Assembly: GCA_018366495.1 (NCBI GenBank)
Contig: JAGZHZ010000009.1
Span: forward strand, 1 to 64,000
DNA: 64,000 bases
Source: Clostridiales bacterium
Lineage (GTDB): Bacteria; Bacillota; Clostridia; Lachnospirales; Lachnospiraceae
Reading direction: 5' to 3'
The notes below the pieces were generated by a model, which saw only the letters and a program-made list of their open reading frames with translations, did no database searches and was not told the DNA's origin. A program made the translations under genes and the position numbers. The first letter of the stretch is position 1. Each line of letters starts with the position of its first letter. Shown in pieces: positions 1-8,611 of the stretch.

Positions 1-130
1 GATCTCAGCAGGAGCAGGATTTATCGTAGCATTGACAGGAGAGATCATGACAATGCCAGGACTGCCAAAAGTACCGGCAGCAGAGAGAATCGACGTAGAT
101 GAGACAGGAAAGATTTCAGGATTATTCTAA
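1..130 (+). CDS. fhs: Formate--tetrahydrofolate ligase, C-terminal end (5' truncated by window)
   Basis: The reading frame is open from base 2 and ends at TAA 128-130, giving the last 43 residues. They contain the segment MTMPGLPKVPAAERI and end in DETGKISGLF, the recognisable tail of Fhs (formyltetrahydrofolate synthetase). Fhs joins formate to THF using ATP, the entry step of the folate methyl branch. The formate/nitrite channel gene directly downstream fits formate handling, and genes for the later reductase step of the same branch lie at 55.8-59.4 kb. Only the C-terminus is seen, so nothing can be said about the active site. Confidence 0.88.
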   Translation, partial: ISAGAGFIVALTGEIMTMPGLPKVPAAERIDVDETGKISGLF

Positions 131-202
131 ATAATACAGTTTGCGGGATCACACTGCATGATCCCGCAGAAAAATGAAATAAACTTTGAGGGGGCGTGCA
201 TT

Positions 203-973
203 ATGTTTCAGGACGAATTTAATGCGGTTTGTAATGCAGGAAAAGCAAAAGTAAATTTGTTAAAAAATAATCCGCTTGGATATTTTGTGGCATCTATTGT
301 GGCAGGAATTTTTATAGCATTTGGCGGAATCGTTATGTGTACAGCAGGCGGAGCACTGAGCGGACTGCAGATAGCCAAATTAGTTGCGGCTATGGTATTT
401 GCTGTAGCTTTGAGCCTTGTTGTTATGGCAGGAGCTGAATTGTTTACAGGAAATAACCTGGTAATGACAGCGGCAAGCTTGAACAAAACAGTGAGCTGGG
501 GAGAAACAATAAAACTTTGGGTAGTTTGCTATCTTGGAAACTGGGTAGGCTCCCTGATTGCAGCATTCCTTTTTCATCTGACGAAACTGCCGGCAGACGG
601 AAGCGCTGTTGGAACTTATATGGCAAATGCAACAGCAGCAAAGATGAATGGAGAATTTCTTCCTCTTTTTGTGAAAGCGATCTTCTGTAATATTTTGGTG
701 TGTCTTGCTGTATGGTGCTGCACAAAGATGAAAACAGAATCTGGAAAGCTGATTATGATTTTTTGGTGCATCTTTGTATTCGTTTACTGCGGATTTGAAC
801 ACAGTATTGCAAATATGTCAATTATGGCAGGCGGCCTTCTTGATCCGGGCGAAGCAGCAGCTTCAATCTCAATCGGAGGATATTTCTATAATCTGGGTGT
901 CGTCACCTTGGGAAATATGGTCGGCGGAGCCAGTGTAGCATTAGCATATTATACAATTTCAAAGAAAAAATAA
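203..973 (+). CDS. Formate/nitrite transporter (FNT) family channel
   Basis: A 256-aa polytopic membrane protein of the FocA/NirC family, which moves formate, nitrite or related small anions across the membrane as a pentamer. About six hydrophobic segments are visible, with FNT-like stretches such as AGAELFTGNN and the YCGFEHSIANM motif late in the protein. I place the start at ATG 203, after GAGGGGG (about 188-194); an in-frame ATG at 158 lacks a ribosome binding site and would add 15 hydrophilic residues. It follows fhs by about 70 bp, which suggests formate as the substrate, and is followed by a terminator. Confidence 0.9.
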   Translation: MFQDEFNAVCNAGKAKVNLLKNNPLGYFVASIVAGIFIAFGGIVMCTAGGALSGLQIAKLVAAMVFAVALSLVVMAGAELFTGNNLVMTAASLNKTVSWGETIKLWVVCYLGNWVGSLIAAFLFHLTKLPADGSAVGTYMANATAAKMNGEFLPLFVKAIFCNILVCLAVWCCTKMKTESGKLIMIFWCIFVFVYCGFEHSIANMSIMAGGLLDPGEAAASISIGGYFYNLGVVTLGNMVGGASVALAYYTISKKK

Positions 974-990
974 AATGTATCGTAAAATGA

Positions 991-1029
991 AAAAAGTCAT
1001 CGAAATTTATTGATTCGATGACTTTTTTT
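991..1029 (+). terminator. Rho-independent terminator after the FNT gene
   Basis: A 9-bp perfect stem (GTCATCGAA 996-1004 with TTCGATGAC 1014-1022) is followed by seven T's. Confidence 0.85.
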
Positions 1030-1126
1030 ATGCCAAAAAAAGTATAAGGGTGTCTTAGATAACAGGTTCTGAAAAAAAGGAATGGAAGGATCATAGATTT
1101 CAAAAAAGATCTTAAGAAAAGCTTCA

Positions 1127-1155
1127 TTGATTGTTGTAAAATGATATGCTAAAAT
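1127..1155 (+). promoter_or_regulatory. Sigma-A promoter for the 1505-aa surface protein gene
   Basis: TTGATT (1127-1132), 17-bp spacer, TAAAAT (1150-1155), lying 25 bp before the start codon. Confidence 0.6.
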
Positions 1156-1179
1156 AAAGAAAAAGTAGGAGGTGTTGTT

Positions 1180-4100
1180 ATGAAAGGAGTATGGAAGAGA
1201 ACACTTTCCTGTCTTATGGCAGTAATATTTTTATTTACTTCAATGAGTTTCACAATTTTAGCCGAGGAGAGTTATACGGAAGAAGGAACTTTTGACAGCA
1301 CAGGAGATATACAGGGACAGGAACAGTACACAGTAAACGTGAAAAAAACAGGAAAAGGAACGATAACACCGGAGGGAGATCAGGCGGTTTTAAGCGGATC
1401 AACGCTCAGTATTATGATGACACCGGATTACAAGTATAAGGTGGCACAGATCAAGGTGGATGGAAATCCAATTTCCGAAGAAGAAGTGGCAGCAGCTGAC
1501 AGTGTGGATCAGTATGATTTGATTGTCAGCGCAAATCAGACCGTGGAAGTGATTTTTGGGGCAGAGTTATCTGTCAGCGGTCATACATTCACAGTTGTAG
1601 GACCGGAAAAACTTTGCGGGAAAGAACAAGATCCGGAGGCATATCAGAATGATATGACGGAGAATGATGCTGAAGCAGGAACATTTACGATCGAATATAC
1701 ACATGTTCCTATGGGAAACTATTCATTTAAAATCAGCAAAGACCATTCAACAACAGAATTTTATGCAGATGGCAGTACAGTGGATGTACCTGTTGATGAT
1801 GCAACTGTATTGATTACTTTTAAAGAAGATACTCAGCAGGCTGCAACAGAAGTCAGAGATGCACAGGGAAATGTAATCTCTACAGGTCAGACAGAATCAA
1901 CGGTGCCAGAAGCAGAAGAACCACAAACAGAATCAACTGCACCACAGACAGAAGAGTGGCAGACAGAGACGACTGCACCACAGACGGAAGAGTGGCAGAC
2001 AGAGACGACTGCACCACAGACAGAAGAGTGGCAGACAGAGACGGCTGCACCACAGACAGAAGAACAGCAGACAGAAGAACAGCAGACAGAATCAACTGTG
2101 CCGCAGACAGAAGACGAGTGGAGCGACTGGGAAACAGAGTCGCTGACGATTCCGGAAAACGGTATGGAAGATCCTCAGAATACGGCAACCGTTATGATTA
2201 CACAAAATGAGAACGGATCTATTCTTCCGGAAGGATGGAATGAAGCAGAAAAGCCTTTTGAATTTACGGCAGAAGAAGGAATAGAGGTTACTTTTGTGAT
2301 TACTCCGGCAGAGGGATATTATATCTCAGGAATTGTGGCGGATTATCAAGAAGTAAATATAGATGATCTTCCAAACGGTGATCTGGAAGGTCAGAAGAAA
2401 TATACTTTTTCTGATATAACGGGCATTCATTCGATTGATGCAGCATTCCTGCCAAAAGAGGAGGCTCCTGAGACAGAAACTGCTCCAGAAAAAGAAGAGT
2501 ATAAAATTCAGGTTATTCCGGGGGCAAACGGAAGTGTTATACCGGGCGGAACACAGGAAGCAGACGGAAATTATTATGTGACAGCAAACAAAGGTGATTT
2601 TGTTTCATTTGATATTGTGCCGGATGCAAATTATGAGATCAGCAAAGTAATGATAGACGGAACAGAAGTTGAATTGAATACTCTGGCAAGATCAGGGGAA
2701 ACAGGAAAAGTTTATACGTTCTCAGATCTTGCAGCAAATCACAGCATTTCAGCAGAATTTGCAGAGATTCAGGCGCCGGAACAGGAATTTAGGATTCAAG
2801 TGACAGCAGGAGAAAAAGGAATCATCAATCCGGCAGGAGATCCTGGAGATGACGGAAACTTTTATGTCACAGGAAAAGCAGGGGAAACAATCTCGTTTGA
2901 GGTTCTTCCAAATGAAAACTGCTATATCAGCAAACTCACAGTGGATGGAAGTGATGTGGATCCGACAACACTGGAAAATACAGGAAAAGCAGGAAAAATC
3001 TACAAATTTTCAGATCTTGCGGCAGACCACACGATCTCAGCAGAATTTGCAGAAATTCCACTGCCTGAATATAAATACAGAATTCAAGTATCGGTCGGAC
3101 AAAATGGAACAATCACTCCTTCAGGCGAACTGGGAGATGACGGAAACTATTATGTGACAGGACAGAATACAGAAGATGTATCTTTTGAAGTGATTCCGCA
3201 GGACGGATACTATATCAGCAATCTTATAGCTGATACAGCTCCTGTTGATATTGCAACACTTCCGGACACTGCAGATGGAAAAGGAAAGATTTATACGTTT
3301 GCCCAGGCAGACGGCGATCATATTATCAGCGCAGAATTTGAGCAGATACCGGCTTCGACTTATCAGATTCATGTAGTACAGAGCAGCAACGGAACGATTC
3401 AGCCGGCAGGTGATGCAGAGGGATACGTGGAAGTCAATGCAGGAGAAGGTTTTGAATTTACAATCATTCCAGACAATGGATATAAAGTAGTATCTGTAGT
3501 GGCAGATGGTGTAGAATATAAAGCCGACACTCTTCCAGATGGTTCAAATAAAGGTGAGAAAATCTACAGATTTGATGCGATAACGCATGATTCTGAGATT
3601 TATGCAGTATTTGAATCAGAACAGACAGAACCAACCGTATATACGATTCAGGCATCAGCAGAGGAAGGCGGTATCATCGAACCTTCAGGAGAAGTGGAGG
3701 TTAAAAAGGGAGAAAGCCAGACATTTGTGATGAAGCCGAATGACGGATATACTATTTTATCTGTTGAAATTAACGGACAGGAAAAACTTCCGGAAGATCT
3801 GGAAGATGGTCCGGAATCAGGAACAAAACAGTATACATTTGAAAATGTATCTGCCAATAACAGCATAAAAGTAAACTTTAAAGCGAATCAGGAAAAATAT
3901 TATAAAGTGACATCTGCGGCAGGAGAGAATGGAACAGTTTCGCCTCTCGGAGAGCAAAATGTTTTGGCGGGTGATTCCATCACATTTACAATCCAGCCAA
4001 ATGAAGGATATCATATTGATATTGTAAAAGTAGACGGAAAAGAATTAACAGGAGATGAATTGGCAGCCGTAAAGGCAAATCAAAGCTATACATTTGCCAA

Positions 4101-5697
4101 TGTGACACAGGAACATACACTTGGAGTTACATTTGCAGAGGACAGTCAGCCGATTAAAACGTATGAGATTCAGGCAAGTGCAGGAGAGCATGGAGTGATT
4201 GAACCGGATGGTACAATATCAGTACAGGAAGGAGACAGCGCTGTCTACAAAATTACTCCGGATTCCGGATATCATATTTCTGATGTCTTTGTGGATGGAA
4301 CAAGAGTAATCGGAGCGGAACTTGCTCATATTGTAAATACAGGAACGTATACTTTTGTAAATGTAAATAAAAATCATACGATTGAAGTATTATTTGAACA
4401 GGATGGCGCGCCTGTGATCTACCATACGATCATTTCCAGCGCAGGAAAATATGGAACAATTTCTCCATATGGTGCGACAACTGTTATCAATGAAGATAAC
4501 CAGACGTATGTAATCACACCTGACAGAGGATATCGTATAGCAAGCGTTATGATTGACGGAACATATCTGACAGGCACTGCATTAGAGAGAGTACAGAATA
4601 GTAAAACGTATACATTCTACGATGTGACACAGGATCACAGCATTTCAGTGGGATTTGCTAAAATTGTTGTTCCTGTAACCACATACAAAATTGAATCATT
4701 TGCGGGAGCAAATGGAAGCATTACACCGAATGGGGCTGTACAGGTAGAAAAAGGCGCCAGTCAGACGTATCAGATCCAGGCAGCGCCGGGATACCATTTA
4801 TCTATTGTAAAGATCGATGGAATTGAATTGACCGGAAATAGTTTAAAACAGGTACAGAATACAGGGCTTTACACATTCAGCAATGTAGCCGCAAACCATA
4901 CTATAGGAGTTGCGTTTGAACAGAATGAAAATCCTGTATTGCAATATAATGTGACTTATTTAAATGAGGATGGAAGCGCAATAGAAAACTTAGATCCAGT
5001 TTACAACAATTATAAGACATATATCTATGGAAATGGTCTGATTCTTCCGACAGCAGCGCCATATGCAAGAGAAGGATATAACTTCCTGGGATGGTATACA
5101 GCGATGACTGGAGGGGAAAAAGTAGAAGCGATCAGCACGCGTGACTCTGGAGACAAAGTGGTATATGCAAGATGGTCACAAAATGCAATTCCAATGGTTT
5201 TTGACGATAAAGAATCAGGAATCATGTTATCAGGAAATTTCAATGGCTCACCAAAGCTTTGGGTGGTAGCTTTAAATCCTGGAAATAAAACGTATGAGGA
5301 ATTAAAAGCAGTTCCGGCAATGACGGGAAAGAAGCCGATCGGCGCATTTGATATCTCAATTATTGATGGAACATTTTCAGGAACCATGGTTCTTACCTTT
5401 GCAGTGAACGAAGGATATAACGGCAAGACTCTGACTGTCATTCATAAGAAGACAGATGGAACAATGGAGGTATTTACACCTGTCGCAAGCAATGGAAAGA
5501 TTATAATCAATGTAAATGATCTTGGAAGCTTTATGCTTGCAGCAAATGATGCAGATTATCTGATGTATGGACCAAATTCTTCTGTAAAGACAGGAGATTC
5601 TATGGCGACTACATTTGCACTGTCAGGTGCGATGATGGTTCTGTGTGCAGGAGTAATCATTGTATTGCTGGCAAGAAAAAAAGAACAGTATAAGTAA
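1180..5697 (+). CDS. Large cell-surface protein with about eleven bacterial repeat domains
   Basis: A 1505-aa predicted surface protein. It has an N-terminal signal peptide (residues 1-29), a Thr/Glu-rich spacer (about 230-325), and roughly eleven copies of a 75-90 aa repeat. Each repeat has the pattern G.NG.I.P.G, then V..G....F.I.P..GY.I..V.VDG, then YTF..V...H.I...F, as in the InlB/bacterial-repeat families. Near residues 1255-1330 is one Listeria-Bacteroides-type repeat (GYNFLGWYT). The C-terminus has a hydrophobic segment followed by RKKEQYK. A KTGD motif precedes that segment, but the usual LPxT proline is absent, so sortase anchoring is uncertain. The start follows AGGAGGTG. Function is unknown; adhesion is a guess from architecture. 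Confidence 0.88.
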   Translation: MKGVWKRTLSCLMAVIFLFTSMSFTILAEESYTEEGTFDSTGDIQGQEQYTVNVKKTGKGTITPEGDQAVLSGSTLSIMMTPDYKYKVAQIKVDGNPISEEEVAAADSVDQYDLIVSANQTVEVIFGAELSVSGHTFTVVGPEKLCGKEQDPEAYQNDMTENDAEAGTFTIEYTHVPMGNYSFKISKDHSTTEFYADGSTVDVPVDDATVLITFKEDTQQAATEVRDAQGNVISTGQTESTVPEAEEPQTESTAPQTEEWQTETTAPQTEEWQTETTAPQTEEWQTETAAPQTEEQQTEEQQTESTVPQTEDEWSDWETESLTIPENGMEDPQNTATVMITQNENGSILPEGWNEAEKPFEFTAEEGIEVTFVITPAEGYYISGIVADYQEVNIDDLPNGDLEGQKKYTFSDITGIHSIDAAFLPKEEAPETETAPEKEEYKIQVIPGANGSVIPGGTQEADGNYYVTANKGDFVSFDIVPDANYEISKVMIDGTEVELNTLARSGETGKVYTFSDLAANHSISAEFAEIQAPEQEFRIQVTAGEKGIINPAGDPGDDGNFYVTGKAGETISFEVLPNENCYISKLTVDGSDVDPTTLENTGKAGKIYKFSDLAADHTISAEFAEIPLPEYKYRIQVSVGQNGTITPSGELGDDGNYYVTGQNTEDVSFEVIPQDGYYISNLIADTAPVDIATLPDTADGKGKIYTFAQADGDHIISAEFEQIPASTYQIHVVQSSNGTIQPAGDAEGYVEVNAGEGFEFTIIPDNGYKVVSVVADGVEYKADTLPDGSNKGEKIYRFDAITHDSEIYAVFESEQTEPTVYTIQASAEEGGIIEPSGEVEVKKGESQTFVMKPNDGYTILSVEINGQEKLPEDLEDGPESGTKQYTFENVSANNSIKVNFKANQEKYYKVTSAAGENGTVSPLGEQNVLAGDSITFTIQPNEGYHIDIVKVDGKELTGDELAAVKANQSYTFANVTQEHTLGVTFAEDSQPIKTYEIQASAGEHGVIEPDGTISVQEGDSAVYKITPDSGYHISDVFVDGTRVIGAELAHIVNTGTYTFVNVNKNHTIEVLFEQDGAPVIYHTIISSAGKYGTISPYGATTVINEDNQTYVITPDRGYRIASVMIDGTYLTGTALERVQNSKTYTFYDVTQDHSISVGFAKIVVPVTTYKIESFAGANGSITPNGAVQVEKGASQTYQIQAAPGYHLSIVKIDGIELTGNSLKQVQNTGLYTFSNVAANHTIGVAFEQNENPVLQYNVTYLNEDGSAIENLDPVYNNYKTYIYGNGLILPTAAPYAREGYNFLGWYTAMTGGEKVEAISTRDSGDKVVYARWSQNAIPMVFDDKESGIMLSGNFNGSPKLWVVALNPGNKTYEELKAVPAMTGKKPIGAFDISIIDGTFSGTMVLTFAVNEGYNGKTLTVIHKKTDGTMEVFTPVASNGKIIINVNDLGSFMLAANDADYLMYGPNSSVKTGDSMATTFALSGAMMVLCAGVIIVLLARKKEQYK
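1945..2052 (+). repeat. Three 36-bp tandem repeats inside the surface protein gene
   Basis: Units 1945-1980, 1981-2016 and 2017-2052 differ by only one or two bases and encode the 12-aa unit QTEEWQTETTAP. Partial copies flank them. Copy number could vary by slippage without breaking the frame. Confidence 0.9.
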
Positions 5698-5725
5698 GAT
5701 AAATCGTATCAGTAATATAAACTGA

Positions 5726-5763
5726 ACAGACCGGCATATTTTTAAAATATGCCGGTCTGTTTT
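5726..5763 (+). terminator. Terminator after the 1505-aa surface protein gene
   Basis: A long perfect inverted repeat (ACAGACCGGCATATTT with its complement, 5726-5760) ends in a short T run. Confidence 0.85.
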
Positions 5764-5774
5764 CGTATGTATAA

Positions 5775-6041
5775 GGGGGAAAAAAGGAAGAATCTTATAC
5801 ATCAAAAGCTTCATTCTGGGATAAGGATATGATTCCGATCTATAATGCTGATAATCCAAAAGAATATCAATTCAGTGGAAATCGAGTACACAGAGGATTG
5901 TATAAAATTGCGAAAGGTAAAACCTTAAATGCAGATGTAAATGGAGCATTAAACATCATGCGAAAAAGTAACATTGTCAGCTTAGATGCTATATACGCTA
6001 GAGGAGAAGTGGATATGCCTATAAGAATAAGGATTGCCTGA
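5775..6041 (+). pseudogene. tnpB: TnpB (IS200/IS605-type) C-terminal remnant
   Basis: The frame is open from 5775 but has no start codon or ribosome binding site. It reads EESYTSKASFWD, then YQFSGNRVHRGLY, then TLNADVNGALNIMRK. These match the C-terminal part of IS200/IS605-family TnpB, the RNA-guided nuclease ancestor of Cas12; the Asp in NADVNGA is at the position of the last RuvC catalytic Asp. Full TnpB is about 370-400 aa; only about 88 codons remain, with the rest and any tnpA gone. The break lies within about 15 bases of the preceding terminator. It cannot be an active nuclease, but the element's right end is preserved downstream. Confidence 0.85.
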
Positions 6042-6082
6042 ATATTCAGGTGGAAACTTAAATATCAAGCTTCTTAAATAGA

Positions 6083-6135
6083 GGTGCGTAAGCACCTTTT
6101 AGAAGCCCATTGCCTTTAGGTGATGGGGAATTCAC
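6083..6135 (+). mobile_element. Right end of an IS200/IS605-type element, overlapping the expected omega-RNA 3' end
   Basis: Two hairpins follow the tnpB remnant. The first is GGTGC-GTAA-GCACC (6083-6095). The second pairs CCCATTGCC (6106-6114) with GGTGATGGG (6119-6127) around TTTA, leading into GAATTCAC (6128-6135). The GAAGCCC...TTTAGG...GGGGAATTCAC pattern resembles right ends of this family, where the end also forms the scaffold of the TnpB guide RNA. By that logic 6136-6155 would be the guide-equivalent host sequence. No left end was found. Confidence 0.7.
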
Positions 6136-6159
6136 AATCGAAAGAAAACATGGAAAGAG

Positions 6160-6188
6160 TTGCCAGAAAAAAGAAAAAACGATATAAT
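6160..6188 (+). promoter_or_regulatory. Sigma-A promoter for the serine-hydrolase surface protein gene
   Basis: TTGCCA (6160-6165), 17-bp spacer, TATAAT (6183-6188). In-frame ATGs at 6160 and 6187 fall on these hexamers, which rules them out and supports the GTG start at 6214. Confidence 0.75.
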
Positions 6189-6213
6189 GAAAAAAAAGAT
6201 CGGAGGGATTTAT

Positions 6214-7644
6214 GTGAGAGGAAAGAGAAAAAAATGGAAAGGCATTTTATGCGCGATGATGCTTATGGTAGTTGCTTTTGCTTTTTCAAAGACCGAGGTA
6301 TCTGCTGCAACAATTGCAAATGCAAACGTAAAGATGCCCACAAAATATTTTAAAATGAACAGCAAAGATGGAAAATGGTATTACAAAAATACGGAATCGT
6401 GGAAAAAGGCGGGATGGTTCCGGGCAGAAGGAAAAGCATATTATCTGAATGAAAAAGGAAATCCGATTGTAGGATGGGTCGATTATAAGAATAAAAAATA
6501 TTTTTGCAGTCGTGTCAACGGAGCAAAACTGTATGAATTCCAGTATATTAACGGGTATCATTATTATCTGGGGGAATATGGAGACGGGGCGATGAAGACA
6601 AGCCAGTGGATCTCTTATTCAGGCCAGAGATATTATGTAAATAGAGCAGGCCACCGTATGAGCGGGATGTTTAAACTCTCAGGAAAAACGTATTATTGCG
6701 ACAATAATGGAAAATTGCAGACAGGCTGGATCAACTATAAAGGAAAGAAATATTATGCGAATCCTTCAGACGGCTCCTTTAAGATGAATTGCTGGTATGA
6801 GGGATATTATCTTCAGGCAGACGGAAGTGTAGCATATAATACTTTTACACCAGATCGACAGTTTGTAGGCAAGGATGGTCATAAGGTAGATATGATGGCA
6901 TTTGATCGCAACGGTCTGGACGATCTGGAAAAACAGATTCGGAATCTGATTGCAGGATATGACGGAACATGGTCCGTCTATGTGAAAGATCTGCAGACAG
7001 GTCAGTCTTTTAGTATTAATATCCAGCAAATGTATCCGGCGAGCGTGATTAAGCTGTTTACGATGGCAGGGATTTACAATGAAATCAGTACAGGACATCT
7101 GGACGAAAACAGTATGTACAGTGACCTGTATTATATGATTACACTCAGCGTCAATGACTGCTATAACAATCTGATGACAGCAGCAGGAGATGGAGTTCTC
7201 GGCGTAGGATGTCAGAGGGTCAACCAGTTTCTGAAAAACAATGGTATTTATAATACAGAGGCACATCATTCTCTCAGTCCTTCTGCAATGGGGTCTGTCG
7301 GAGATGGGACAGGACTGAGCAATTTTACAACAGCAGAGGATATGGGGAAGATTATGGAGAAAATATATCGCAGACAGCTTGTTTCCCCAGAGTACAGTGA
7401 CAAAATGATGAGCCTTTTAAAACAGCAGCAGGTACTTGGAAAGCTTCCGGCAGGACTTCCGGCAGGTGTGATGAGCGCGAGCAAATCAGGAGATGCCGAT
7501 CCGAATCACAATGATGCAATGATCGTATTCAACAACCAAGGACATGATTATATTATCTGTGTAATGTCATCCACTTATGCCTACAACGCAGCTTGCTTCT
7601 GGGAACTGTCATCTGTCACATATCAATACTTTGCGCGCGGGTAA
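6214..7644 (+). CDS. Cell-wall-binding repeat protein with a class A beta-lactamase-fold serine hydrolase domain
   Basis: A 476-aa secreted protein. After a signal peptide (residues 1-29, cleavage near VSA) come several approximately 20-aa aromatic, Gly-rich repeats (for example WYYKNTESWKKAGWF, GWINYKGKKYY) of the choline/glucan-binding type. The C-terminal half has the class A beta-lactamase/penicillin-binding hallmarks: SVIK (Ser277, Lys280), SVN (312-314) and KSG (424-426). Serine beta-lactamase-fold proteins with wall-binding repeats may act on peptidoglycan; true beta-lactam hydrolysis is not implied, and I see no clear ExxxN omega loop. GTG 6214 follows CGGAGGG by 6 bp. Confidence 0.85.
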   Translation: MRGKRKKWKGILCAMMLMVVAFAFSKTEVSAATIANANVKMPTKYFKMNSKDGKWYYKNTESWKKAGWFRAEGKAYYLNEKGNPIVGWVDYKNKKYFCSRVNGAKLYEFQYINGYHYYLGEYGDGAMKTSQWISYSGQRYYVNRAGHRMSGMFKLSGKTYYCDNNGKLQTGWINYKGKKYYANPSDGSFKMNCWYEGYYLQADGSVAYNTFTPDRQFVGKDGHKVDMMAFDRNGLDDLEKQIRNLIAGYDGTWSVYVKDLQTGQSFSINIQQMYPASVIKLFTMAGIYNEISTGHLDENSMYSDLYYMITLSVNDCYNNLMTAAGDGVLGVGCQRVNQFLKNNGIYNTEAHHSLSPSAMGSVGDGTGLSNFTTAEDMGKIMEKIYRRQLVSPEYSDKMMSLLKQQQVLGKLPAGLPAGVMSASKSGDADPNHNDAMIVFNNQGHDYIICVMSSTYAYNAACFWELSSVTYQYFARG

Positions 7645-7889
7645 GCGATGGACAACAAAAGCCGCCCGCTGCAGAAGATAATATCTGCAATGGACGGCGA
7701 TAAAGGGGAGGATAAGTAATCGTTTCTCTTTTGTGATATTTTCTGTCGGGAGGGGGATCCCAATGAAGAAAATCTCTCTTTGAGGAGGAATTGTTGTTCC
7801 TCTCTCTCTGAGATTAGTAATAGTATAGACAGTTAGAAGAAATATATACAGATTAAGAAAGATTATTTTATGAATTTTGAAAAATCATT
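7645..7889. other. Non-coding gap with two imperfect hairpins
   Basis: No supported gene. A hairpin at about 7661-7700 (GCCG...TGCAGA / TCTGCA...CGGC) follows the hydrolase gene but lacks a T run, so termination is only possible. A second lies at about 7781-7808 (GAGGAGGAA / TTCCTCTC). Confidence 0.4.
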
Positions 7890-7918
7890 TTGAAAAAATA
7901 AGAGAAATGGTATATACT
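7890..7918 (+). promoter_or_regulatory. Sigma-A promoter for the SEC-C protein gene
   Basis: TTGAAA (7890-7895), 17-bp spacer, TATACT (7913-7918). The leader of about 90 nt contains an 8-bp stem, TCAGGCAG (7935-7942) with CTGCCTGA (7965-7972), without a T run. Confidence 0.75.
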
Positions 7919-8014
7919 ATACATGTTCATAGTGTCAGGCAGGTGCAGAGCAAAAGATTTGACGCTGCCTGAAAATTGATATTGTAGAATACAAGATAAA
8001 GGATGGTATAAGAA

Positions 8015-8515
8015 ATGAGTTTATTACAGGAATGGAGAGACATTGCATACTCTCAAAAAACAGATAAAAGACAGCTTCAGAAATTCTGGACAGATTATTT
8101 CATGATTGAAAAAGGAATCTATGAAAAACTTCTTTCCAACCCGGATGAAGTAGTTTCCGGAACAGTAAAAGAGCTGGCAGATAAATTTGAGATTCCAGTT
8201 TTGACAATGGTAGGATTCCTGGATGGAATTGATGACAGTTTAAAAGTAAAAAATCCAATCGAAGAGATGGATGAAAACACAAGAGTAAATCTGGCTTTTG
8301 ATAAAGAACTGCTTTATAAGAATATGGTAGATGCAAAGGCAGACTGGCTGTATGAACTGCCGATGTGGAATGAGATCTTTACAGATGAGAAGAGAAAAGA
8401 ACTTTACAGAGAAGCAAAGAAAGCAAATACAGTTGTAAAGGGCAAAAAAATCGGACGTAACGATCCATGTCCTTGTGGAAGCGGAAAGAAATATAAATAT
8501 TGCTGCGGAAGATAA
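8015..8515 (+). CDS. SEC-C metal-binding domain protein
   Basis: A 166-aa soluble protein ending in GRNDPCPCGSGKKYKYCCGR, the SEC-C zinc motif (CxCxnCC) found at the SecA C-terminus and in many stand-alone proteins. The first 140 residues are helical and charged and I do not recognise a named function. It has its own strong promoter and is followed by a terminator, so it is monocistronic. The ATG at 8015 has only a weak ribosome binding site (about 8001 AGGATGG). A role linked to secretion or translation is an inference from the zinc motif only. Confidence 0.85.
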   Translation: MSLLQEWRDIAYSQKTDKRQLQKFWTDYFMIEKGIYEKLLSNPDEVVSGTVKELADKFEIPVLTMVGFLDGIDDSLKVKNPIEEMDENTRVNLAFDKELLYKNMVDAKADWLYELPMWNEIFTDEKRKELYREAKKANTVVKGKKIGRNDPCPCGSGKKYKYCCGR

Positions 8516-8525
8516 AAAGAAAAAG

Positions 8526-8565
8526 AACTGCTGTGTCGAATGAATGAGATGCAGCAGTTTTTTAT
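8526..8565 (+). terminator. Terminator after the SEC-C gene
   Basis: AACTGCTG (8526-8533) pairs with CAGCAGTT (8552-8559), followed by a T run. Confidence 0.8.
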
Positions 8566-8611
8566 TTCATCTTATCAAAGAAGAATATTTTTAAATGAAA
8601 GAAGGCGAAAA

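Noticed and set aside
1945..2052. Three 36-bp repeats considered as a CRISPR array
   Set aside because: No spacers separate the units, they are in frame within a coding gene, and no cas genes are near.
6160..6213. ATG starts at 6160 and 6187 for the serine-hydrolase gene
   Set aside because: They coincide with the -35 and -10 boxes of a good promoter; GTG 6214 has a fitting GGAGGG.
6120..6353. Alternative forward frame from ATG 6120
   Set aside because: It overlaps the hydrolase gene in another frame with Lys/Arg-rich content and no ribosome binding site.
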